From Nectonema munidae (Eukaryota; Nematomorpha; Nectonematoida; Nectonematidae), in the NCBI GenBank assembly GCA_030549495.1, contig JAUIRK010001017.1:220726-284725 (forward strand): a DNA stretch of 64,000 bases. The letters run 5' to 3'. Numbering within the stretch: the first letter of the stretch is position 1; each line of letters begins with the position of its first letter. This document shows positions 50,001 to 62,000 of this stretch, one piece after another. A program made the translations under genes and the position numbers. The notes under the pieces were generated by a model, which did not search any database, had not been told where the DNA came from, and saw only the letters and a program-made list of their open reading frames with translations.

Positions 50001-53000
50001 TTTTCACGAGTTATTCATACCGATAGTCATAAATGCCCTTTCAGATTTGCATGATCTAGTACTGAAACAACTGCTTACGTAACAAAATGCCTTATTGAGA
50101 GATATGCTATAAGTGACGATTTTATACCATGACTCTAAAACGATCTCTTTTGTAAATATTTGGGGAAGAGAATTCTTGGTTCAGCCGATTCAGTAATTGA
50201 TGTTCGAAGGTCAAAAATGTGTGTCTTCTGAAAAACTAATGAAAAAGCTGACTCATTGGTAATACAATCAAACCTCGTTTATCCGATACTTGATTATTCA
50301 GAAACCGCTATCCGATACAATATTGACTCTAACTAATTTTGACAAACCAAATGCTCTCACGCCTCCCTGTATAATTTGTTAATCCAACAGACCATCATCA
50401 TCATCCATTCGCTCTAATGAGCAGGTCTTTGTCCTGGCGAGCCAAGGTCGACCTTGAATTTGCAGCGACGTCTCCATCTTCCTTTCATTTCAGCATCTTC
50501 AATCTTCAGGTTCCTTTTTTCATGTCTTCTTTAACAGCATCTTCCCATCTTTTTTCGGTCTCCCTCTCCTCGCTTGTCCAGTGATGTTTTCATCCCATAG
50601 TCTCTTTGTTAGTCTTTGTGGATCCATTCTCTCTAAGTGTCCTAGCCAACGGAGTCTATGCTCTTCCAAATACTGCTCTATATCTTCCACCCGTCATTCT
50701 TCTAATCTCTTTGCTTCGCACTTTGTCCAGTAGAGTTTTGCCAGAGAGCTACCAGTAGAGTTAATCTAACAGACCAATCATATATTATTTTTTATGGCAC
50801 GCATTTAACACTTGGAAAGCTAATTTTTTTTTAAATAAAACTCTTTTAAATCTTTATTATAAGATAGATGCAAAACTTCAGTTTTTCTGAAAGTTTTTCA
50901 GACTTTATCTCAGGGGTTTTCTAAAACGCCTGTGGACCATCAAGGTAAAAAATTGAATTATTTTAATTCACATATTTTATTAAATTTAACCTAAATACTA
51001 AAAAAATATTTAATGTCTTAAAATATTGCGCCTTGAAAATTTTCTAACTAAAAAAGCGTATGAAAAAAGGCGATTCTATGCGACCTTTCTTAGTATTAAT
51101 TGAGAGTGAAAAGTAATTGAAGCAATTATGAGAGCAACATAACACGGAAATATTAACACAGCTACCGAGAGAGGAAAAAAGGTGACAGAGGAAGAAATGA
51201 TATTCCTAAGAACACCATATACAACAGAAGATAGTGACACTTCAGAGAGTGATGATGAAACCACACCTTCCACGTATTCAGCAACAGCTAGACAGGGACT
51301 TCTCAGAGCCCTGCAGTTCATCAAGAGCGATATTCAATCACATAATTGTCACTACAACAGCAGACATCAAATAGCATATTCACAACAAAAGTCAAAGATT
51401 TTTTAAACATGGCAGAAATATTGTGAATTTACATATAATATAAATATTTTTTAATGCACTACTTTGTGTATTTTCTTTGGGCCTGAACCAGAAAACTAAC
51501 TCACTGTGAAAAGTCACAGAAAGGAAATCGACTTGTTACAAAAAAATTTCTCAACCTCTCCTCTCACCAATTGTCAACAGGCCTGGCTCATATCAAATGA
51601 ATTGGTTACTCTCTACTGAGACACTTTGCTGCTTAAAAATTACATTTTAAAATTTATAAATATAAAAATTTTTAGCAACGAAATATTACCAAACTCTAGA
51701 TTACTAACATATAAAAGCAAAAAGCTTCTTATATCTTATTAATATTACTACCTACATTTATTGAGTTAGTAAAAGTAAATTATTTCAAAATACATTTAGG
51801 AGTTGGGTCTAGGGAATTTTACCCTAATAAAAATTGAAATTCTAAAGTGTAAGACAATCTAGGATACTTTTACTGTACTCAAATGAGAACAGCGGTACCT
51901 AGTGGGTTAAAGGCAAATCTAGCATTTACCTTTATCCACAATATCGCAAGAGGTATTTTTAAAAACAAAAATAACTTTTACAAATAAAATTACAATCATT
52001 TACATACTTTACTAGTTTTATTGACAAAAAATTTGAAGGAAACTGTAAACGCATTGAGAAATATTCAAGGTATTTAAGTTTTAACTAAAACATTAAATAA
52101 ATTGAATATCTAAGAATGAAGATGCTATAAACTTGAATTCTGAAATAAAAGACTTGATTGTTTAATTATATTTAGCAAATATAATAAAGGCATTTATCCT
52201 AACTAGTGTATAACACCTCGATATAGTGAACACACTAAAATTCAGTAAAAATGTTCATTATACAGAGGTGTTCACTAATGAGAGATTCACATTTACCTGA
52301 CATGAAAATTGTTATCATACAAGTTTTTAAGGTTCTTTCTTACTCTATTCAAAGACTTTACTTACATACCTTCTACTTTAAACATTGTTGCAATAACTCA
52401 TTTTCATTTTACTTGAATTTAAATTATGTTTTTTTGACTAATGACTTAAGCGCTACTTTGAATTTACTTTTTAACAGAAATCAAATTCTTCATTTAATTT
52501 AATAACATTGTCTAAATTATTAAACTTATTCCACAAAAACATTATAAAACAAACCCAATTTCTATCTCAAAAATTTTATTTTATATTAGTTTTTCTAAAA
52601 AAATTATCAATTTTATTAGGTTAATTTACTGAAAAAATGGGTAATACTGTTTAGCATACTTTTTTTAAATAATAATATCTTGAACACATTGTTCTTGTTT
52701 TGATATTAAAATACATGCTTTTTCATACCCATCTGTAAATCTCTTTAATTTTTCTAAACTATCCATAACGTCTTTACTTCTAAGCATTGGGGTAGTAAAA
52801 CTGGTAGTTTCATCTTCTGACGACGACATCTCATTCAAGTTTGACAATTCAATTTCCCAATTATTAGTATTCCATGCATGAAGTAGACTGTCATCTTTGT
52901 CACAGTTTATATATTCTTTTTTCAGAAGCATTCTCAAAGCTTTGGAAACTTCTCCAAAAAGTTCTTTGTATTCATGTTCTTATAAGTCAACATCACTTGA

Positions 53001-56000
53001 GTTATCTTCCTCTTCTATCATATTTTCTACAGAAATGAATCCAGCTTTTCTAAAACATTTTGTATTGTTTTTTTCTGTTACTTCAGCCCAAGCTTGACTG
53101 ATCCAAAATATAGCATCTTTTACAGTAATCACCGTAGGTATTGTTGCATCATCAGAAATGCTACTTTCAATTTCTGAAAGTAATTTTTTAAGAAGACGTT
53201 TTCTGTACCCAACTTTCAAGTTTTTAATTATTCCTTGATCCGGTGGTTGTACATGAGATGTACAATTTGGTGGGAAAAGCTTCACTTTAACATTGCTATG
53301 TTCTTTCAAATAGTGACTAGATGCATTATCAACAAAAAGCAAAATGCTGCGTCTTTTCTTTTTCATATCTCTGTTAACCATTCATCAAAAATTAAAGCAT
53401 TCATCCAAGCTTTTTTTGTTGCTCTCCAAAAAACTGGTAAATTATTGAAGTTTTTGAAACCTTTAAGGCAAGTTATCCTTTCCTTCGAAACTTTTACTCC
53501 TTTACACTTTTCTTGAAACTGAACCAAGGACTTATTAGGAGTAGCCTTATAAAAAATTCCTGTTTCATCAGCATCAAATATATCGTCTGTTTTATAATCT
53601 TTTATCAGTATTTTAAGTTGCTCTTTCCAAGATGTTAGAATTTCTAGGTTAACGCTTGCACTTTCACAGTTCAATATTTTAAATTTTATGTAGCGTTTCC
53701 CAGCCAACCACTAGATGCTTTGAAATCAAAAACGTTTAACTGTTTTGCAAAATCTAGTGCTTTAGCTTGGAGAAGAGTTCCAGTTATTAGAATGTGTTTC
53801 GATCTTGCTGCAACAAACCAATGCCACGTTTTATCATTAATTTCATCGTTTTTTGAATCTCTTGCTTCCAGAGTTGAAATTATTTTCTCCTTTTTCAATC
53901 AATTCGTCTTTTCTTTTTAGAATAGAATTTACAGCTCCTACTAAAATTCTAAATTTATCCGCCAAAGCTCTTTGACTTAAATCATGGGATTCATGTAAAA
54001 CATTCAACTTTTGTTTTAAACTGAGATTTTTACGTTTACTAGAAGCCATTATATCTAAACAAAAATTTCAAGCATAAATTAGTTAAAATTTAAAAATTTT
54101 CATAACAAACTTGAATATGATAAGTTAGAGTTTACATTGTAAAAAAATAGTATCATCATAGAATATACAAAGCTTTTTTTAAAACCTATAATCAAAAAAA
54201 TGATATTAGTTATTTTTTAAAACTTAAATTTATAAAGAACTAGTAGATATGCAGTGACGTAACTAGGTTTTGAATCTAGGGGGCAAACTTTATTTGCACT
54301 CAACAAATTCATACGTCAATTTAATTAAGATGCAACAATAATTATATCTTTACAGACATTAGTTAGCCCCTGCAGATGAAGTTTCCCTACTTAATACACC
54401 TTGTCTGTGTATACTTTTTGTCCCAATTTTCATTTACCTTTGGTATGTTTAGATAATGACTTTCTGTATGTGATAATCTTTTCAAATTAACAAAAAACTG
54501 TTTTTTGGTTTGAAAAATATGGCTAGTTTTGTACATTATCATGACTATAAATCCTTTTAAATATGGAGACGTAATTGAGTCTTTTTTTTATTTCTTTTTG
54601 AATACATTTTTTTTTAATTTTATTATATAATGCATCTTTAAACAAATAATTTTTTGCCTTAAAAACAACTTGTGAACAAAACAAAAATATAACCAATTCT
54701 GCCAATTATTTTTTGCTTGCTAACATACCATACAAAACCTAAAAAATTTTAAAAACAAAATTCAGAAATCAACATTCTGATAATCATGTATGATTTTGAA
54801 TAATATGGTATGCAAAAGCTTACTTGCTCAAAGAAAACAAAAGTAAGATTGGTTATCAAACAAACAATCAAAAGGAAGAAACAAAAAAGAGCAATGTGAA
54901 GAGAGAAGATTAAAAATACTATTATTTAAACAAGCAAACAAAAAGCGGAAATAAAAATAAGTTATCTTATAGTTTTTAAGCTTGTGTATGATGAAATCTA
55001 TCAATAAAATGATATTATTTGATGTATATAGCTTTTGCTATTTCATCACGTTATCTTTGTTCACTAATAGAGACTTTTTTTTATATTTGCATAAGTTTTA
55101 TGTTCACTGTTCATAAAGAGAGATTCGAGTATAGCATTTTTATGAAGTTTTTATTAAATGCTCATAAATGTTCATTAAATAGAAGTATTCATTTTCAGAG
55201 GTTTCAATGGGATAAACTGTTCTTTAAGTTATAGGTAATGCTTTCTTATATAGTAACGTGCTCTAAAAAATATTTGCCTCGATGAAAAATTTGCGAGTTA
55301 TTCCTTAAATTCTTCACCTTTTTGCCCCCCCCCCCCCTGAAATCATTGCTTTATATCGTAATGATAGATATCCTTATAAGCTTATAATTTACATAAGTAA
55401 AAACAAAAACAAAGTAAAGAGCGTTTAGAATTAGAACTATTGGTTGTTGGAAACTGTTTTGAAAATTAAATTCCTGGAGAATAAGGAAATATATTTTGAT
55501 AATATTCTACATCGATAAAGTTTTTAGAATTACTTTTAAAAATTTTTAAATCTGGCTTATTTCAACATAAGAAGACAGATGTAGGGAAATAAGTTTATGA
55601 TATCCAATTTGGCTTTGAAGAGAAGAAGGAAAAGAAGGTGTTGACTTTTGTCGCAATAAATAATATTGTTTTCCTTGGAAATAACCAACGTACGCATACT
55701 CCAGCTAAAAAAGCCAATCTACTTTCAAAAGGCATAGGTAGTGCAAACATTCCACAGGCAAATTTGATGCAGGCATGAATGGATTCGATTTATTTGATCA
55801 ACTTTTTAACGTGTACAGTAGGGTGTCCCAAAAAAGTGAAGTTTTTATTTTTGTTTTAGTCACATGTTAAATCAATTCTCTGATCAATAATAATCAGAAA
55901 TTGTGGCGAATATCATTCTTTTTCACACCTCAAACAAGCCAAAAAATTTTGAAAAATATATTTTCGACAAAAAACAAAATTTTCTGTTATAAACAATAAA

Positions 56001-59000
56001 CAAACATAAAAACAAAAAAAACATCAAATTTATTTTTCAAAAAAACAAAAATTACTTTTTTTTAGAGAAGCTATTGCTTTTCTGTTATACTCAATCGTTT
56101 GAAAAAGGGCTTTTTCTTCTTTTTTTGTAATAGAAGAATTAAAAGTTGTGACTAAAGAAACTACTCGCTCACACAAATCATTCACAACTTTTAAATGAGT
56201 GGTAACGTCGCTGAATTCTTTTGACGATGAAAATGGGGGGAGAAATTTTTTAACGAAAAGAAAAAAAAGACATGGACTGCTTGCTCAAAAAGATCTTCAA
56301 TTTGAACATTTTTGAATGAAATTTCATTTGCTTCAAACCCTCTCAGATTATATTTTGAAGGTTTCTTGTTCAAAAGATTATTTAACATCAATTTCTTTTT
56401 TCTCAGATGTGATAAGAGTGGAAAAAAAAGCTAGAGGTTTAAGGTTTTTTCGCTGAGATACCATAGATGCCTCTTAAACTTTTTCGTGGCAGTTGTCGCT
56501 ATTTTATAATCAATTTTCTGATAGAGTCTTCAAGTGTACAAAGAAGATTAAGGTCATTAATTAGAGCATTCACAGCATGTGTAGAGTTGGTAGAGTTAAA
56601 CCAAGCTTCTACGTAAACTGAAACAATGAAAACGCATATTCTTCTGACTGTTTTCTTCATATTGTGCTAAATCAAACAATTCTCGAAATAAAAATATTTT
56701 AAGACAGTATATACACTTTGCCATCCAGCGAGCTCTGTTGTAAGCTCCAAGTTATTTTATTTTATAATTCATCCCTCCTAGAAACGCAAGTCTTAGTTTT
56801 AATAATTCTAAATAATCATCACGAGGTTGCTTTTTTATGTTCATTTTCAAAAATTCCATAACTTCTGGTTTTTTTGTGCTAATCGTTAAGTACTTTCAAA
56901 ACTGTGTCAGCAATAATCTTACCTGATCCTTGAGACAACTCAGGAACTGCAAGAATTTTTTCAATATTTTTTTCGGATACGACGCATTTATTTTTTTTAA
57001 TTGAAGAGTTCATGAGTATTTTGGTGTCAAAATAGGAGTATTTGGACAAAAAAATTTCTTTAATAGCCTGAGCTAAAGAACTTCGAATTTTTTTCGTGAT
57101 CTGTGCATGGAAGAACTTGAGATTTAAATTAACGCCAGCAGATGACAAGGCTGGAGCAACAATATGCATGGCTTTTGCAATAGAAGTGCCTGTTCTGTCT
57201 AAAGCGGCTATAAACTCTTCATTATTTAGTAGTTGATGGTGCACAAGATGGCTCATAATCTGCTTCATTTATGTCATTGTCAGAAGAAATTGAAGTACTT
57301 GTGCTTTTCTAAAGCAACATCTCCAGAAACTTTTTCTTTTTCTTCTAAACATTTTTTATAATATAAATTTCTGTTGATTTTTCTTTTTTTATATTTTTAG
57401 AATTTTTTTATCTTCTTTACCAATAAACATATTTCTCTTTCCTCTTTGATCATTAAGAAAAGCTAAATCTTCTTTGTTTTTATCAAAATTTTAGATTGTA
57501 GATGTGCGATGTCAAACAAACTATTCAATTCTTTATCAAAGTCTTTAAATTTTTTAGACTGTAAAGCAGATAGACGCTTTTTATTTTTCATTAATGTTTC
57601 ATGTTTTTCATAGATAAAACGTATTTTTTGGTAACATAAGACTTGTCTGACGTCTTTAAACTTGCTATATTCCAAAGATTTATCAATTCATTTGCTACCA
57701 TAATGCAAGATTCATTAAAAAATTTTTTTCAAATTTTTTCAAATAAAAAAGTCTTTCTAAAACACATCTTTTGATCGGAAGTTGCTTACAACTATGAAAG
57801 TCAGTTTCATGAATAATTCCAACTGCAAAGACAAACCTATTTTTTCTTGTTATTGCCATTATTTTAGATAACTAAAATATAAATATAATTTATAGCATTA
57901 TAAAAATAAATTATAATTTTTTTTAAGGATTACACTCAAAAGTAAATCTACATAAGTAAATCATTTAAAAAAATAAAAATAGTTTTTTTGAAAATGAAAA
58001 CAACAAATAAAAATAAAATAAAAAATGTTAATTTTTGAGGGCCGACTTAAAATTTTAAATTTTTTTTATCTAAATTCTAGTCAGGATTTATATTTCATGT
58101 GGGAGAACCAAACTAGAATGTGCGCAATCAAATATCTGTAACTTTATTTTTCCCATTGTGGCTTGGAAGACCCTAGTGTACAGGCATATAATTGGAGCCA
58201 AAAATGGTAGTCACCACTTATGATTAATTTACTCGATCTTTCTATTGTAACAGCATGGAGGATATCATTTAAATTTGTCTTCCAATGAAAAATTAGTAAG
58301 TCATTTAAAATTTTGAAACGAAGTCGTAGCTCTTTTTATGAAATCTCCATTTGGAAGAATACAAACAAAAAATGAAAAACATTCAAAAATCACCAAACAA
58401 CATGATGTGGTCAAAAAAGTTGTGTAATATTCCAAAGAATCCGGGATCAAAATGGATGAACTGTGGCGTTCTATAGTATTCTAAAGGTTCACAATGTTTC
58501 ATTTAGTACCATCGATTCAATTTTTTTCCAATAAATTTGATTTGAAAAGTTTTTTTTAAGAGTTAAATTTCTTCACGATGTGGAGAGTAAATTTGAAAAT
58601 TTCTTGAATTGTTTGAAGATTGATTTCAATGTTATAGTGAAATTTATATCCAAGGTATATGGAGTTAGAAGGAAGAATTTTTGTAGTGAAATTATCGATT
58701 TAGTTGAACATATTTTCAATACAATAGATAAATTTTTGGGAGTATAATAATGCTAATGAATTTTTTTGTGAAGTTAAAATTTCGATTTTAACCCGTTATC
58801 GGCCAGAATAATCAGACGATATCTAATGTAAAAACTGAAGATTTTGTATTAAAAAGCATTGATAAACGCATACTATTTTATTTTTGTAAAGTCGACATCG
58901 ATAACCGGTTAATTTATTATTATATACACTTAATACGCACAAAATATTTCCACTTTATGAAAAATTTTAATTCTGTAAATCTACACATGTATTTTATTTA

Positions 59001-62000
59001 CTGTGAAACACTTTTTTTTATAAATTAATTGTACATATCAATTTCTTCATTTTTAGAACGTTTTTCGATAACTTCTTCTTTTGACCGCTGTTCTTATTCA
59101 TCTAGCATTTCCAATTCCTCTGAGAGTATCAGCAACGTTTTCCATGTTCCAAGCTTGCACTTCAATGAAGTATCAAATTATTAATAGAAATTTTTTTGGA
59201 TGTAAGCTTATAATTTATTTAAATAATCAAATATAATTTTTATTTTGCAATATTATTTTTAAAAGGGTTTGAATATTCTAGAAGAGTTAAATCTTTAAAA
59301 AAAAATTTCTCTCATCTTCTACACAATCCATATACTCGACAATTTTTCTCTTTTAACCAACACATCCAATCAACTTGGACTTACACAAGAAAAATGGAAA
59401 GATATTATTTCAGAATCTGGAGTAATTTTGTAGATAGCTTATTTATGCACAAAATTATATTATTTTATTTAGATTCACGATACAGACAAGTTTTATTCAG
59501 AAATCTATAATGGAGGAGTTCAAGAAGATATACGCAAAGTAATCATTCTTATATATATAGCAGTGTTTTTCAATTACGACACACAATTATATCTGGACTT
59601 GTTGAAAAGCTCTGATATAGAGCATTAAAATCATATAAATAAATCGGAGATGTATATCAGCGATGGATTTATAAGAGAGTAGCCCATTATGGTTTTTAAT
59701 GGGAATCATATTATGGCTGTATAAAATCACGTTCTTTATTTAACCATTTGAGCACCAGCGTGACTCCCGTGTTACAAGAAATGAAAATCGTCTGCTTTAT
59801 ATAAAATTTTATTGAAAAAGAAAGAAGGCGATTAGTCTCTAAAATTCTGGTCGTCAAAGGAAACAACATAAAATAGACTGCAATTATTTTTTAAAGAAAT
59901 TTCTTCGATGAGAATTCATTTAAAATATTAAAATTTTGTGCTGATTTAATTTTCATTTATTATATATCCATTTAGTATAAAAAATATTTTGGAGATATTT
60001 TTTTCAAAAATATTAACTAAAATATCTTGAAATCATAAATCTTGATTTTCACAGTAACATTTTATTTTAACTTTGAGAAACTAAGATGAGAGGTCATTAA
60101 TCTCAGAATTTGTGAAAACAGTCACTAACCAAATTTTTTTTATTTTTGTACTAACTTAGAAATGTAATATAATGGCCTCATTTGATACACTATCACTGGA
60201 AAAAAATAGAATATACAGTTTTTTATAATCCAAAATTGGAAACTGAATAAAAATTTCGAGTAATATCATAAGCAATAGTGCAACCAGAAATTTTTGAACA
60301 TGAGAGGGGGGACAATACTGGAAAAGTTTTGTACTATTGAAAATAGCCTCAAATTCTCGTTTTCATATTTCTGTACCAATATGTACACTTTGAAGTGAAT
60401 AAATTTATCTTTAAATAAATTAGAAGATATAATCGATTTTACCCGTTAACGACCAGAATATTCAGGCGATATCTAATGAAAAGCAGATTTGTATAGGCAT
60501 TAATAAATGCAGATGATTTTATTTTTGTAAAGTCGACATGTCGACAGTGGTCTATAACCGGTTAGGGTTAGAAATTCACAAGAATATATTATAAGAGTAA
60601 ATAATACGGTTTGTTTAATCAAATATTATATTTTTGATTCTGTTGTTAAATTTTGTTTTCTGATCTTACGAAGATGCAAATGCCCCTTTCCTGGTAGCGC
60701 CCCTGATTCACAGGTCATTAATTATACTAAACTTTCATGATTGGAAAATGGTGCTATTTTTCAAGCTAAAATCTACCTACGACTTTTATAATATCCTTTC
60801 TCTATTCAGGTATGGCCATTCCTAATGGGAGTTTATCCTTTGAACTCGAATGAAATGGAGCGAAAAAAAATAGACATTCAATGGAAGAATGTGTATGAAA
60901 AAAACTTGAGAGATGCTCTCAACCTTTACCTCAGCATAAAAAAGGAAAAAAGAAGTAAAAACCATTTATGAACATTTGTTAAAATCCATAACAGACAATT
61001 CATTATCATTCTACTTTTTAGATGGATTGAGTTTATGTAAGTTTTATCTTTTTTCTAATTTATTATTTGATGTTATCGACTATTTATTAGGGATTACTAC
61101 TTAGATAATTATAAACTTATTATTAGATATATTATTAGTAACCAAATAGGTAGATTATAGAGATAATAACTATCAAAACTTTTAAAAGCTAGTACAAATG
61201 CAGATTGTTGCGCTAAGTTCTTTTCCAGTAGAACAATAAGGTTAGACGCAAATTTAGACCAAAGAAGAAATTTACAGTAATCAAGGTTCCAAACATGAAA
61301 GCAATTGTAATTATCAGATATTGATTTTAAATGTCAATGAATTTTTTACAAAAGAGATTATATTTAAAGTAAATAGCTTTTAAAAGGTTGGAATGCAAAC
61401 AAACATAATAGATCGATACTTCAATTTACGAAAAGAGGGAATAACATGTATAAATGTAAAGTCAGATGAATTATGTGACTACGACTACACAGCCCTAAGC
61501 ATTATGGAATTGAAGTATTTGAGGGAGAAATCTACCTTGCAATACATTTAGTATTTAAATGTCGAATTATATTCTTTAAAAAGATTCATGGAATGCAGAT
61601 AACCTCTATAACTTCAACGACGATGCTGAACAAGATCAGGTCGATTTAGACGACGTGTTCAGCGTTAACATTTCAGTTAATAATTCGTCAAAGAAGCATT
61701 CCTTACTAATTAAGAAGACAAGTATAACTACAATTTTATTATGCCCTATTCTAATTTGAAACGTTATTTTTATTCAACCAAGGTTTGAAAGAAAGATCAA
61801 TAGACTCTACGGAAAGTAATACTTCGATTGATTATCCGGTCATATTCACTTGTGAAAGAAGTAGAGAAAAATCTTTGGATGTATGACTACACTTTTTATA
61901 CATTAAATAATCTTTTCGAGTTAAACTTTTGAAAAAAATAGCATTTTTATAACGTTTTCATTCTTTTACTCACCCTAATAACAGTTAGATCATTAAAATA

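Larger units (their letters stand above)
49205..51618 (-). mobile_element. TTF/DUF4371-type hAT, copy B, interrupted
   Basis: Outer end (complement) CAGTAGAGAGTAACCAATTC at 51618. Coding remnants leftward: a TTF-finger region (about 50230-49900, with GTKALLHAMASDHCLSMSKW), a DUF4371-like piece (49839-49507) and an MSGNNGGVF motif piece (49425-49243). Between about 50265 and 51540 foreign DNA intervenes: a Tigger-like fragment with a LINE fragment in it. Same family as copy A (6615-9175). Confidence 0.68.
52210..55220 (-). mobile_element. Tigger/pogo-type DNA transposon
   Basis: Left tip ACACCTCGATATAGTGAACA (52213) with GTTCATTATACAGAGGTGTT inside. Right tip, complemented, AAACCTCTGAAAATGAATAC with TTTAATGAACATTTATGAGC inside. 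Both tips hold short inner repeats of GTTCACT / GAACAT. The transposase is on the minus strand (54049-52665). A hAT tip (54254) has entered its 5' flank. Confidence 0.72.

Noticed and set aside
51076-51324. 82-codon minus-strand open frame
   Set aside because: Shadow of the plus-strand Tigger-like C-terminus at 51182-51330, which has the acidic tail expected.
56879-57268. A host gene encoding the AALDRTGTS protein
   Set aside because: It lies within a 2.36-kb unit bounded by inverted tips and an exact 8-bp duplication, and belongs to a multicopy family; a transposon fits better.
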